From: Clostridiales bacterium
GTDB taxonomy: Bacteria; Bacillota; Clostridia; Peptostreptococcales; Anaerovoracaceae
DNA length: 64,000 nt
NCBI GenBank assembly: GCA_009911365.1
Contig: QXXF01000003.1
Span: 1 to 64,000, forward strand
Direction: 5' to 3'
A program made the position numbers and the translations under genes. The number at the start of each line of letters is the position of its first letter. Position 1 is the first letter of the stretch. Under the pieces are notes generated by a model that was given only the letters and a program-made list of their open reading frames with translations, made no database searches and was not told the origin of the DNA. Below are positions 1 to 9,185 of this stretch, one piece after another.

Positions 1-157
1 CCGCAAGGCGGAGAAATGGCACAGAGGGTAGAGGAACGGGATAAAAAGCGAACGGTTCCGCTATAATGGCGGGGCATAGGGGTTCAAGATTTGCCCTGAC
101 CCGAAAGGGTGCAGACTTATCCCACGGTATTTCATGACAAAGAATGGAGGTAAACCT

Positions 158-1837
158 ATGAATGGTAATAATTCAACGACGGAAACGGCAGTTTCCGAGA
201 GATTATCGGACAGCAAGCGGCTTTCCATGCAGTGGAAAACTATCGACTGGAAGAAAGCGGAGCAGGAAGTTAATAGGCTACAAGTCAGGATTGTCAAGGC
301 AACTCAGGAAAAGAAATGGAACACAGTGAAGCGGCTTCAATATCTGTTGACGCATTCATTTCATGCAAAAGCACTTGCCGTAAGGCGAGTGACCACAAAC
401 AAAGGTAAGAAAACCGCAGGAGTAGACGGAGAAATCTGGTCAACGCCTGCAATGAAGATGAGGGCTGTCCTATCATTGACAGATAAAAACTACAAAGCAA
501 AACCGTTAAGACGTGTCTATATCGGGAAGAAAGATAAGAAAAAGAAACGTCCGTTGGGGATTCCAACTATGTATGACAGGGCAATGCAGGCGTTATATGC
601 TTTAGGATTAGAGCCAGTGGCAGAAACAACCGCCGACACGAAATCATTTGGTTTCAGGAAAGGACGGTGCTGTCAGGACGCTTGCGAATATATTTTCACG
701 GCATTGTCACGCAAGGTATCGCCCGAATGGGTTTTAGAGGGCGACATCAAAGGCTGTTTTGATAACATCAGCCATGAATGGTTAGTGAAAAATATCCCTA
801 TGGACAAATCTATTCTGAAACAGTTCCTGAAAGCGGGATTTATCTTCAAAGGGGAGCTGTTCCCGACAGAGGACGGCACTCCGCAGGGCGGTGTCATTTC
901 ACCGATTCTTGCAAACATGGCACTGGACGGTATGCAGAAAGTATTGTCAGACAGATTCCACACCAACAGGCTTGGGAAGGTGGACTTACGGTTCAAGAAC
1001 GCCCACAAGGTCAATCTGGTACGCTATGCTGATGATTTTGCAGTAACAGCGGCAACGGAGGAAATCGCCTTGGAAGCAAAGGAATTGATAAAAGACTTCC
1101 TGAAAACAAGGGGCTTGGAATTATCTGACGAGAAAACGGTAGTCACCCACATCAACGACGGATTCGATATGTTAGGCTGGACATTCCGAAAGTTTAAAGG
1201 AAAGCTGATTGTGAAGCCGTCAAAGAAATCCATACAGGCAATCGTGAGGAATTTATCTGACACGATACTGAAACGTGGGAAAGCATGGAACCAGGACGTG
1301 CTGATTATGAAACTGAACCAACAAATCCGAGGATGGACGAATTACCACCAGTCTGTGTGTGCGGCAGAAGCGTTTGCACATTTGGACTATATTCTCTATG
1401 AGTTATTGTGGAGATGGGCGAAAAGGCGGCATCCGAAGAAAGGGCAATGGTGGATTTCCACGAGGTATTGGCACCGCAGGGAAAACCGAAACTGGGTGTT
1501 CGCTACGGACACAAAGGAGCTGATACGGGTAGACCATACGCCGATTGTCCGACACACAAAGGTAAGGGAAGCAGCCAATCCGTTCCTTGATACGGAATAT
1601 TTCAAACAACGCAAGTTCAATCAGGGAATAAAGAAACTTTCAGGAAGATTCAAACTAATCTGGAAGAATCAGGACGGCTGTTGCTATCACTGTGGAATGC
1701 CACTGGACATTTCGGACGAGAGGGAAATTTTCTTTAAAGTACCAAAGTCCTGCGGTGGCAAGGAGGAAGTGGCTAACATGGCGTATGTTCATGCGGACTG
1801 CCAACGAATCTATCTTGAGAGCCGCTCGAAAGAGTGA
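158..1837 (+). CDS. ltrA: group II intron reverse transcriptase/maturase with HNH endonuclease
   Basis: Multifunctional intron-encoded protein of about 559 residues, acting in the cytoplasm as a ribonucleoprotein with the intron RNA. The N-terminal half is the reverse transcriptase, with fingers/palm blocks and the catalytic YADD motif (LVRYADDFAVTA, codons near 1018-1050). A maturase (GIIM) domain follows, with LNQQIRGWTNYHQ. The C-terminus is an HNH-type zinc nuclease with paired cysteines (CCYHCG and a later H-x-D-C). It should promote intron splicing and target-primed retrohoming. The start at 158 is preferred over the ATG at 134 because GGAGG lies at 146-150. The frame is intact, so the intron may still be mobile. 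Confidence 0.93.
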   Translation: MNGNNSTTETAVSERLSDSKRLSMQWKTIDWKKAEQEVNRLQVRIVKATQEKKWNTVKRLQYLLTHSFHAKALAVRRVTTNKGKKTAGVDGEIWSTPAMKMRAVLSLTDKNYKAKPLRRVYIGKKDKKKKRPLGIPTMYDRAMQALYALGLEPVAETTADTKSFGFRKGRCCQDACEYIFTALSRKVSPEWVLEGDIKGCFDNISHEWLVKNIPMDKSILKQFLKAGFIFKGELFPTEDGTPQGGVISPILANMALDGMQKVLSDRFHTNRLGKVDLRFKNAHKVNLVRYADDFAVTAATEEIALEAKELIKDFLKTRGLELSDEKTVVTHINDGFDMLGWTFRKFKGKLIVKPSKKSIQAIVRNLSDTILKRGKAWNQDVLIMKLNQQIRGWTNYHQSVCAAEAFAHLDYILYELLWRWAKRRHPKKGQWWISTRYWHRRENRNWVFATDTKELIRVDHTPIVRHTKVREAANPFLDTEYFKQRKFNQGIKKLSGRFKLIWKNQDGCCYHCGMPLDISDEREIFFKVPKSCGGKEEVANMAYVHADCQRIYLESRSKE

Positions 1838-1847
1838 TGAAATGCTT

Positions 1848-1922
1848 GAGCCGTATGAGTGGAAACGCTCACGTACGGTTCTTAGGCGAGAAAGGGCGGG
1901 TAACCGCCCCGACTTAGCCGAC
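1848..1922 (+). ncRNA. group II intron domains V and VI (catalytic 3' end)
   Basis: A 34-nt hairpin with a GAAA tetraloop and a 2-nt bulge pattern typical of domain V is followed by a GGGCGGG/CCGCCC-type stem and the AGCCGAC end. Domain V carries the catalytic metal-binding core. Domain VI would supply the branch-point A. The boundaries of domain VI are approximate. Confidence 0.75.
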
Positions 1923-2226
1923 TGAAGCGAACGATGTGGAGATCCTGGCGGGACACGTGTCGAAAGACCACGTTCACCTGTTGGTCTCGGTGCCGCCGCA
2001 CTTGTCGGCGAGCAAATTGGCGCAATACGTCAAAGGGGCTACGTCCAGAAAGTTGCTGATGGAATATAAAGAGTTGAACCAGCAATTCTGGGGAAAGCAT
2101 CTTTGGGAGAGGGGCTATTTCGTGGCGAGCAGCGGAAACGTCACGGACGAGGTCATCGCGGAATACATTCGGAAACAAGACATGGAGGCGGCGAAGGAAG
2201 ACAATTTTGAAATCAGCGAACTTTAG
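1923..2226 (+). pseudogene. tnpA: IS200/IS605-family transposase TnpA, 3' exon only (interrupted by the intron)
   Basis: This is the C-terminal two thirds of a Y1-type HUH transposase. The metal-binding HxH is visible as HVHLL (SKDHVHLLVSVPP), and the region of the nucleophilic tyrosine as GYFVASSG. Reading starts immediately after the intron 3' end in the frame ..EANDVEILAGH, which matches the usual IS200 TnpA pattern, so intron splicing could restore a full reading frame. The 5' exon is outside the window. Without splicing the gene is interrupted. A GTG at 1936 could start a fragment but would lack the N-terminal strand of the fold. Confidence 0.85.
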
Positions 2227-2276
2227 GCGGCTTTAGCCGCAGAAAGAACCCATCGGCTTCCAGTCGGTGGTGGTTC
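2227..2276 (+). repeat. IS200-type right-end hairpins
   Basis: Two hairpins follow tnpA directly: GCGGCTTTAGCCGC (2227-2240), and a stem CCATCG/CGGTGG (2250-2270) with one G:T pair. IS200/IS605 elements have subterminal imperfect palindromes recognised by TnpA as single-stranded ends instead of terminal inverted repeats. The element probably ends close to 2280, where a fragment of another IS end (2281-2299) begins. Confidence 0.55.
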
Positions 2277-2280
2277 AGTT

Positions 2281-2299
2281 AAGTGCGAAGTTTGAGTAA
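2281..2299 (+). repeat. orphan IS-end sequence matching the end at 4222-4240
   Basis: AAGTGCGAAGTTTGAGTAA occurs here and again, in the same orientation, at 4222-4240. An inverted and slightly diverged copy lies at 3602-3618 (ACTCAAACTTCACAC). The second and third are the ends of the decayed IS4-type element. This first copy is therefore probably the leftover end of a second copy of that element, cut by the IS200-type insertion. Confidence 0.6.
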
Positions 2300-2665
2300 A
2301 TTAAAAAAATATTACCGGAACCCATTTGAATTTCAGCGTTTTCATAAAACTTTTCACTTATTCTTTACAAAACTATGGTGAAAAAAGGGGAGGCAGAAGC
2401 ATGCTTCCTGATTGGATTGTCTAACTACTCAAAACTGAGGATATCAGGTTTTGTCAATAGCATGGCCGCTCTGCGATGTGTAGCATTATCTACAAAATCT
2501 AACAGTTTCGGCAGACTCTCAGCAACAATCCAATAAACTTTTAGCTACAAATGTTACAAAAAGCTTGACTGCTACAGTATCTGCAGATAAAATTAGAATA
2601 CCAATAGATTTGTTTCTGTCAGTATTGAATTGACTGCAGTAAATAAAGTATGAGGAGTCAAAGAT
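2300..2665. other. AT-rich intergenic stretch
   Basis: No gene is supported here. The stretch is AT-rich, like the secreted-protein gene that follows, and unlike the roughly 45-50 percent GC of most of the window. GAGGAG just before 2666 is the ribosome-binding site of the next gene. Confidence 0.6.
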
Positions 2666-3598
2666 ATGAAAAAAACGTTAAAAAATTTTATATTAGTTAT
2701 CATGTTGGTGTTTAGCTTTGCATCAATTACAAGCAATATATTTAATACAAGTGTTGTGGTATCTGCAAAATCAAATGTGAGTATTTCTGCTAAAAAACTC
2801 ACACTTCTAGTGGGAAAAAAGAAAAGATTAAGAATTCAAGGTACAAGAAAGAAAATAAAATGGTCTAGTAGTAAAAAATCAGTTGCTATTGTTAATGCCA
2901 AAGGAACCGTAACTGCAAAAAAAGAAGGAAAAGCAACGATTATAGCAAAAGTTGGAAGGAAAAAGTACAAATGTGTTGTTACAGTAAAGCGTAAACATAC
3001 ACATACCTACAAAAGAACTGTCGTTGCACCTACATGTACGAGCGAAGGATATGATATATATACTTGCAATTGTGGTAATACTTATAAGTCGAACTATATC
3101 CCCAAAATAAATCATATAGAAGTGGTAGATGTGGCAATAAAACCAACTTATACACAAACGGGTTTAACGGAAGGAAAACATTGTTCGGTTTGTGGAAAAG
3201 TAATTGTGGAACAAAAGATTATTCCAAGATTGACACCATCGGAGGCTTCCAATGTTGAGTGTTTTATTGTTAATTCATACAAGACATGGAAACCAGGATC
3301 ATCTTATAAAGAGTATATTGAGTATGCGGTAGATCCTGTTGCGATAGAAAAAGAGGATATGGGAAATGATAAATTTAAAACAACGATTACTGTCAATCTT
3401 GTAGTTTTACACAAAACTCAAAATGCCCCAAACACTATAAAAGGTGAATGGTTATTTATAAGTGATGGACATACCGCAGGTGGTGGTATGTATAGTGTTT
3501 CCGATGTCGAAGAAGGTGAAATCAGACAAGTTAAATTTACCAATTATGATATGACTCCTGGAAATTATCGTGTAACATTTTCAAGTTATTTTGGATAA
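2666..3598 (+). CDS. secreted Ig-like (BIG2) repeat protein
   Basis: Protein of 310 residues, exported or cell-surface. An N-terminal signal peptide (KK, a hydrophobic stretch, cleavage near VVVSAKS) is followed by a bacterial Ig-like group 2 domain at about residues 38-110 (WSSSKKSVAIVNAKGTVTAKK..GKATI). Next come two short Cys-containing repeats (CTSEGYDIYTCNCG and TEGKHCSVCGKV) typical of clostridial surface proteins, then an unassigned C-terminal beta-rich domain of about 110 residues. The gene is clearly more AT-rich than its surroundings and lies between IS remnants, suggesting horizontal acquisition. Its ligand is unknown. Confidence 0.75.
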   Translation: MKKTLKNFILVIMLVFSFASITSNIFNTSVVVSAKSNVSISAKKLTLLVGKKKRLRIQGTRKKIKWSSSKKSVAIVNAKGTVTAKKEGKATIIAKVGRKKYKCVVTVKRKHTHTYKRTVVAPTCTSEGYDIYTCNCGNTYKSNYIPKINHIEVVDVAIKPTYTQTGLTEGKHCSVCGKVIVEQKIIPRLTPSEASNVECFIVNSYKTWKPGSSYKEYIEYAVDPVAIEKEDMGNDKFKTTITVNLVVLHKTQNAPNTIKGEWLFISDGHTAGGGMYSVSDVEEGEIRQVKFTNYDMTPGNYRVTFSSYFG

Positions 3599-3601
3599 CA
3601 T

Positions 3602-4240
3602 TAACTCAAACTTCACACATAGATTTTAGCTACGCACCTTGAAAATTCAATATCTGGCAATGATTTAATCTCTTTGGGTCTAATAATTCCCCGCTGCTTG
3701 CAGCGTAGTGCCCCGATGGTATAGAATATACCATCGGGGGTGACTAAAGCATGGAAGAAAGTATCTATGTTCATAATTCACACAATGTGTCAAATCTTGT
3801 TTACCATTCCTTTCAAACATGGAATCATCAATGCAGGGGACATTTTCCCTGTCCGCATGATCCAGCGGGGCAACGGTCTTCTTAATGATCCTTGACGCAA
3901 GTAACATTGTGAACCTGATCCGGTTGGTCTATGTTGATTTCATGAAACGGTAAACCGTGTCTTTAGCAAAAGTGGGCGTATTCCTTCCTGACAGCAGGTC
4001 CCTGTACATGCTTCTGTTTGAAAAAATCAGGAGAAATAGGTACTGGAAAATCTGTGCTGCGGGCGTGCCTTTCTTATAATAAGCGATTATGCTGTTATCC
4101 ATAGCATGAGCCTCCGTTGGTAAATTGTTTCTTGACAATTCAATTATACCAAAAACAGAGTGTTCGTGCTATTTTTATTGCCAGTACTTATTGAATTTTC
4201 AAGGTGCATAGACACTTATTCAAGTGCGAAGTTTGAGTAA
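3602..4240. mobile_element. decayed IS4-type insertion sequence
   Basis: The element is bounded by long imperfect inverted repeats. The outer part is ACTCAAACTTC(A/G)CAC (3602-3618 and the complement of 4222-4238). The inner part is GCACCTTGAAAATTCAATA (3635-3653 and the complement of 4188-4206), followed by CTGGCAAT on both sides. At about 640 bp it is far shorter than a full IS4-type element because most of the transposase gene is gone. No convincing target duplication was found. Confidence 0.7.
3680..4138 (-). pseudogene. IS4-family transposase remnant (nonsense codon plus internal deletion)
   Basis: The first 60-70 codons (HAMDNSIIAYYKKGTPAAQ..., YRDLLSGRNTPTF, VYRFMKST) match the N-terminus of a common clostridial IS4-type DDE transposase. 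The frame then hits TAG near 3929, in the place of a tyrosine codon. It continues in the same frame with ASRIIKKTVAPLDHADREN and IDDSMFERN, the start of the DDE core with its first Asp. After that the sequence is unrelated, so the rest of the catalytic core is deleted. It cannot make active transposase. Confidence 0.8.
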
Positions 4241-4262
4241 TCAATTAAAAAAGGAGTTTTTT

Positions 4263-4293
4263 CTGCCAGTAGCTGACCCTGCTGGCAGTTTTA
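4263..4293 (+). terminator. rho-independent terminator-like hairpin
   Basis: CTGCCAG (4263-4269) pairs with CTGGCAG (4281-4287 region) around an 11-12 nt loop and is followed by TTTTAT. No intact gene ends just upstream, so it may be a remnant. Confidence 0.45.
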
Positions 4294-4516
4294 TGTTTTC
4301 TGTAAACAGAGGTCATATTTCTTTATAAGTTTAGCGCAGCTAAGATCAGGCCATGCAAAGAGGCAGGGGCCTAGATGATCGAGCATATTAACCAAATAAA
4401 AAACGCGAAAATCTTTCATGAAATAGGAAAATAGATTGACTTTGCCCCGCTTCCATACTATTCTAAAAAAGAAATATGCATGGAATCTCAAAAATTTTTC
4501 CTAAAGGAGCGGCAAC

Positions 4517-5812
4517 ATGGAAATTCCAAGAGATTTTTATTTGGATAAACTGATAAAAAGAAAAAATAACGGCTTAATCAAGGTCATAACCGGAATTCGC
4601 AGGTGCGGGAGATAGTATTTACTGAATACCATCTTTGGTCACTATCTTCCTGAAAGCGGCATAGAGGAAAGCCACATCATTCGTTTTGCCTTTGATTCCG
4701 CTGATGACCTCTATTTGATTGGAGAAAGCCTGATTCAGATCGAAAAAGAAAAGAGGGGCGCTGATCCGGAGAAATTCATGGAATATATCCGTTCACAGGT
4801 CACTGAAAAAGGCATGTATTATTTGCTGTTAGACGAGGTGCAAATGCTCGACTGCTTTGAGTCTGTGCTGAACGGCTATCTTCGCAAGGACAACATGGAT
4901 GTTTATGTGACCGAAAGCAACGCAAAATTTTTATCCAAAGGCATTATTACCGAATTCGCAGGACGAGGCGATGAAATTCACATGTGTCCATTGAGTTTAT
5001 CAGAATTTATGTCCGTTTACCGGAGCGATAAATACGAGGGTTTATCAGAATACATGCTTTATGGAGGGATCCCGCTGGTGGTTCTTCGAGATGATGTCAA
5101 TGACAAGATCGCTGCATTAGAAAATTTATTTAGTGAAATATATATCAGGGACATACACAAGCGAAACAGAATCAGAAATCAAAGGGAATTAGGAGACTTA
5201 TTGAACATTCTCTCTTCCTCCATTGGCTCACTTACCAATCCGGAAAAGCTAAAGAATACCTTTCGGAGCGTGAAGAAATCCAGGATCACTTCTAACACGA
5301 TCAAGAAATATCTTGATTGCTTTGAAGACTCGTTTTTGATTGGATCTGCGCACCGGTATGACATAAAAGGAAAGGCATATATTGAAACTCCGAAAAAGTA
5401 CTATTTTTCAGATCTCGGTTTGCGAAACGCATGTATCAATTTTCGTCAATTCGAGCAGACCCACGCAATGGAAAACGTGATTTACAATGAGCTTCGCATG
5501 CGTGGATATCGGGTAGACGAGGGAGTGGTACCGATCTCGGAAAAAGGAAAAGATGGAAGGGTGGTTCGCAAGCAGCTCGAAGTGGACTTTGTGTGTAATC
5601 TGGGTTCTTTAAGATATCATATCCAGTCCGCCTATTCGCTTCTTGATGAAGAAAAACAGGCCCAGGAAATAAGGCCTTTTAGAAAGATCGATGATTCCTT
5701 CAAAAAAATTGTCATAACCAAAGATGTTGTCCCGACCTGCTATGATGAAAATGGCATCCTGACATTAAACATTTATGATTTCCTGCTGGATCCCACGAGC
5801 ATTGGAAAATAG
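4517..5812 (+). pseudogene. AAA-type ATPase with DUF4143 domain, nonsense codon in Walker A
   Basis: From ATG 4517 (RBS AAAGGAG) the frame encodes the N-terminus of the widespread AAA_14/DUF4143 ATPase family. At the P-loop, where relatives read GIRRCGKS, this gene reads GIRRCGR followed by TAG (4613-4615), so the Walker A lysine and serine codons are both lost. The remaining 399 codons stay open: LLDEVQML (Walker B), then the C-terminal DUF4143 and nuclease-like part (KKYYFSDLGLRN, KQLEVDFVC). The conserved TGSN sensor is TESN. An internal TTG start at 4715 could in theory give a truncated protein without a P-loop. Decay is the simplest reading. A fragment of a relative lies at 30997-31202. 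Confidence 0.85.
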
Positions 5813-5855
5813 AGTCTGACAGAACGTCAACGACCAGAAGCACCCAAAACCTTTT

Positions 5856-7607
5856 TTACGCTTGCCCGCTTTGAATCAACACTTTCTGGCCTTCAAAGGC
5901 AAAGCCGTAGGTCCGTATCCGTTCCGAGGCGACTCCTTTGGCCTTTAGGCTGGCGGCGTATTGTTTTTCCTCGATTTGAGCAAGCGCGGCCCGCACTGTT
6001 TCTTCCAAATCCTTTTCTTTCTTGGGCTGAAAAACTTTAAACTCCAGGATGATAGCATCGTCTTGCGGAGTCTTGGGCTCCAGCATTACATCGTATCTGC
6101 CGAATCCACTCTCACGGTTGGAATTTAAAACATACCTGTCAGAAAGTTCTACCATCAGGCCAAGAACGATCCCATGATAAAAGCAGGCACTTGAATTTGG
6201 CCCGTCCAAATTCTTAGTGATCGCTTTCACAGCGTGGAAGCGTTCAGGTGCCGATTTGGAAGGTTGTTTGCCTGTGTCGAAGCTACTGAAAGTCGTTAAG
6301 GCCACATCGTTCATATAGATATTCATAGCCTCCAGATCATCAGAGAGCAGAGCCTTGATAAAGTCGTTGTAATCGTCTTCTGAACCTACAAACCAGTTTC
6401 GAGCCATGGACTCAAACATCCTCTTTACTTCCCAGTTGGTCAAAGCTAAAACATACCTGCACTGACTTGTGGGCAAGGGAGATTCCCGTTTTAAGACCTT
6501 TAAGTAACCACTGGTAAGCAGCAGGCTCCAAATCGCGTTTCTCTTCCAAGGCAGTTCCCCATATACGATCTGCTCATCGATTTCTATTTCCAATGTTTCT
6601 CCCCTCAGCAGCAGCTCGAAATCCGACTTGACTGTTTTGCTTCCTTTCTGAATCAGTTTACCTACCAAGCTATTAGAACTGGAATTGGTCCAGTAAGCGG
6701 ATGCTTCTTTTTTATCCAGGTAATTGATGATGGACCAGGGATTGTAGATGTCAGTAGTGCTGCCAAAGGTAAAACCATCGTACCAAGCCTTTACTTCGGC
6801 CTTCTTGTCAGACATCTCATATTCATCTAAAGCCGTAAAAACCTCTGTCTCCGTGAAGCCAAAGCAATCAGTGTATTTGTCTGAAATGGTGGTGACTACC
6901 TCCAAGTTGTTCAAATCGGAGAAAATAGATTCTCTGCTGATCCTGGTGATACCGGTCATGAGGCCTCGCTCTAAATACGGATTGGTTTTGAAGGTGGCAT
7001 TGAACAGGCTCCTGATGAAGGCGGACATATCATCCCAATAACCGTTCACATAAGCCTCTTGCATGGGAGTGTCATATTCATCCAGCAAAATGATGGTTCT
7101 GTTTTTGTGATAATGTGCTAGGTAGTTAGACAATGCTCTGAGAGATGACGCGGCCCGGCTGTTTTCCATATCTTCTGACACGTCCCGAAAAGCCTTTTTT
7201 TCATTTTCGTTGAGAGCGTCGCTTTCCAGCAAGAAATCGAACTTGTTATATAGTTCTTGGATATTCCTGCAGATCATTTTGCGAGCTTGTGAAAAATCCC
7301 GCTCCTTTACATCCGCGAAACTGAGAAAGATGACCGGATAAGTTCCTTGCAGCTTGCGAAAATCCGTCTCCTTCCATATAAAAAGCCCTTCAAACAAATC
7401 GCTTCTACCTGCGTAGTCTGTGGAAAAAAATTTTTCCAACATGCTCATGTTCAGAGTTTTCCCAAACCTCCTTGGGCGGGTGATGAGGGTCACTTCGTCA
7501 TCCGCTTCCCACCATTCCTTGATAAAGTGAGTTTTATCTACGTAAAAATTGTTTTTCATTCGCAGCTTTTCGTAATCCTGTCGTCCGATGCTAATGACCC
7601 TGGACAT
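5856..7607 (-). CDS. AAA-ATPase-like/PD-(D/E)XK nuclease family protein (DUF1703)
   Basis: Intact 583-residue protein of the AAA-ATPase_like (PF09820) plus PD-(D/E)XK (DUF1703) family, abundant in Clostridia and Bacteroidetes. The N-terminus is FYVDKTHFIKEWWE followed by a P-loop-like LITRPRRFGKTLNMSML. LLDEYDTPMQEA (Walker B-like) lies near residue 170. The C-terminal nuclease-like part has YDVMLEPK and ILEFKVF (the D...ExK pattern). It has a good RBS (GGAGG before ATG). The cellular role of the family is not established; mobile-element or defence links are suspected. Unlike the neighbouring ATPase genes it shows no lesion. Confidence 0.85.
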   Translation of the reverse strand: MSRVISIGRQDYEKLRMKNNFYVDKTHFIKEWWEADDEVTLITRPRRFGKTLNMSMLEKFFSTDYAGRSDLFEGLFIWKETDFRKLQGTYPVIFLSFADVKERDFSQARKMICRNIQELYNKFDFLLESDALNENEKKAFRDVSEDMENSRAASSLRALSNYLAHYHKNRTIILLDEYDTPMQEAYVNGYWDDMSAFIRSLFNATFKTNPYLERGLMTGITRISRESIFSDLNNLEVVTTISDKYTDCFGFTETEVFTALDEYEMSDKKAEVKAWYDGFTFGSTTDIYNPWSIINYLDKKEASAYWTNSSSNSLVGKLIQKGSKTVKSDFELLLRGETLEIEIDEQIVYGELPWKRNAIWSLLLTSGYLKVLKRESPLPTSQCRYVLALTNWEVKRMFESMARNWFVGSEDDYNDFIKALLSDDLEAMNIYMNDVALTTFSSFDTGKQPSKSAPERFHAVKAITKNLDGPNSSACFYHGIVLGLMVELSDRYVLNSNRESGFGRYDVMLEPKTPQDDAIILEFKVFQPKKEKDLEETVRAALAQIEEKQYAASLKAKGVASERIRTYGFAFEGQKVLIQSGQA

Positions 7608-7684
7608 ATTCTCTTCCTCCCAATTTTTTCGTTTCCCCTGAAGCTTTTGTGCTGCTTGTTTCCCTGCTCTGCCTTACGACGGCT

Positions 7685-8284
7685 TTATAATGGAATAATC
7701 AGCCCGCCCATGATGATTTCCATCATTTCCTCCGTCAGCTCCATATCCCAGCTATAGTTCTTGTTTTTCGTCAAATTGATGGTGATGGTCTGCGCTTGAG
7801 GCACGTTTTTGCTGCCAGGCTCCGCTTTTTCCGCCGCCTTTTCCACTTGCGCCGCAAAGATTTCCAGACACTTTTTGTTCAGAGCCTGCTTGCTCATGTC
7901 ACCGGAATAAAGATTCCGCTCCATATAGTTATAAGCTTCTTTTTGGTAGCTTTTCAGGACTTCACTAAAATCAGCGTTCGCCAGCTCCACTTCCATGGTG
8001 GCCGCTGTTTCTTCCTCATTCTTCTTTGTGGAAAGGATTTTGTAAGAGAAATTGCGAAACAGGCTCTCGTACATTTTGTCCAGTGCTTCTCCGTTGCCCT
8101 TGCTATGGAGCAGCATGTTGATATCTTCATTTTTCGTGTATAAAATCAAAGCGTCCTCATTTTTCGTTTTCAGCCCTTCGAAAAAGTCGGTGACCACTTC
8201 CTCTGGTTCTGTCAGGGTGAGATAACAGCCGGTCAGGCTAAAGGTCATGAGAACCGCGATGATTATTGCGATTTTCTTCTTCAT
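7685..8284 (-). CDS. lipoprotein with DUF4878/DUF5105-like domain
   Basis: About 199 residues. The start at 8284 is chosen because it gives a clean lipoprotein signal (MKKKIAIIIAVLMTFSLTGC, lipobox LTGC), while the longer upstream extension has no signal logic. After the lipid-anchored Cys comes EEVVTDFFEGLKTKNEDAL, the opening of the NTF2-like DUF4878 fold seen in many Firmicute lipoproteins, then a mostly helical and charged body ending in GLIIPL. It would sit on the outer face of the membrane. Function unknown. It is convergent with nothing and lies 77 bp downstream of the ATPase gene start on the same strand. Confidence 0.75.
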   Translation of the reverse strand: MKKKIAIIIAVLMTFSLTGCYLTLTEPEEVVTDFFEGLKTKNEDALILYTKNEDINMLLHSKGNGEALDKMYESLFRNFSYKILSTKKNEEETAATMEVELANADFSEVLKSYQKEAYNYMERNLYSGDMSKQALNKKCLEIFAAQVEKAAEKAEPGSKNVPQAQTITINLTKNKNYSWDMELTEEMMEIIMGGLIIPL

Positions 8285-8606
8285 TTTTATATGTGACTCC
8301 TGGAGTTTTACGATTTCTACTCTGATTGTATGATTTGTGTGATTCACATGTTGCGTATCACTCCCATTATATCCTTTTCTTTTGGGCATTACAATTGTTT
8401 CCGACAGAAAACTAGCTATCGCCCATGAAAAGAACGGAATGTAGTTGATTCTTATTGAATTTTCTAAAAGTTTGATCGCAAACACCAATATAAATGGTAT
8501 AATATTATATTATCATAAGCTGAGCTTAAGAGTTACTCGCTTGGAAAACTATTACAAATATGCGACATAATAAACGAAGATTCTGAAAAAGGAGAGAAAA
8601 ATCATT

Positions 8607-8966
8607 ATGGGTAAGAAAGTACTAGTGTTAGGAACAGGTGCCCAGGGAACAACAGTAGCAAAAAGATTGGACCTGGAACCATATGAAAAATTCGGAGTAA
8701 CAGGGGAACAGTATCTGACAGGACAGGGCGGGTTCATGTTCACAAAACTGTTTGTAAATGACTTCCTGAAGGATATGAGCGGATTCATTTCCTCTGCCGA
8801 ACTGAGCGAAGAAGCAAATGCTCAGTACCTGAAATACGCAGAAGAACTGGAAATCACAATCGAAAGAAGAATTATCGAGGACGATCCATACTTCAAGAAT
8901 CAAGAACCAGTTAAGGAATATAAACCTTGGTGGGATATGCCTACAGTAACTAAGGTTGAGCTGTAA
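8607..8966 (+). pseudogene. internally deleted saccharopine dehydrogenase-like gene
   Basis: A 119-codon open frame with good RBS (AAAGGAGAG). The first 22 residues are the start of an NAD(P)-binding Rossmann domain (VLVLGTGAQGTTVAKRLD, GxGxxG). The next residues jump to what looks like the C-terminal end of a saccharopine-dehydrogenase-family enzyme (FGVTGEQYLTGQGGFMFTKL..). Family members are about 400 residues, so roughly 280 residues appear to be missing through an in-frame deletion at the junction AKRLD/LEPYEKFG. The product cannot bind cofactor and substrate normally. Assignment of the C-terminal part is from memory of the family, so moderate certainty. Confidence 0.6.
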
Positions 8967-9047
8967 CATGTATTGATCACGTAGAGACCCGAAAATTTCT
9001 ACATAAATGAGAGTGTAAAATAAAGCGTATATATTTTTTGATTTTTA

Positions 9048-9078
9048 GGTGGCCGAATAAATCGGCTACCTTTTTGCG
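9048..9078 (+). terminator. rho-independent terminator
   Basis: GGTGGCCGA pairs with TCGGCTACC (one G:T pair) over a 4-5 nt loop and is followed by TTTTTG. It would terminate the 8607-8966 transcript. Confidence 0.75.
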
Positions 9079-9185
9079 GTTGGATGATGCTCATGGATGC
9101 TGCATTTTCATTATAGCCCTTTTCCCTGGGGCATTACCATTGTTTCCAGCGGAAAGATATTTTTCACGGAAACTGGAGAAAAAAG

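Larger units (their letters stand above)
1..1922 (+). mobile_element. group II intron (5' end outside window) inserted in an IS200-type tnpA
   Basis: The window opens inside a group II intron. An intron-encoded protein lies at 158-1837, and a typical domain V hairpin (GAGCCGTATGAGTGG, GAAA loop, complementary arm) lies at 1848-1881, followed by a domain VI-like stem. The 3' end is placed at 1922 because the sequence reads AGCCGAC there (group II introns end in AY), and because from 1923 on the sequence encodes an IS200 transposase in one frame. The 5' end and 5' exon lie upstream of base 1, so intron length and target site cannot be given. The exact 3' boundary is an inference. Confidence 0.85.

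Noticed and set aside
4291-4491. Minus-strand frame of 66 codons upstream of the broken ATPase
   Set aside because: Composition is biased to aromatic residues, as in random AT-rich DNA, and there is no RBS.
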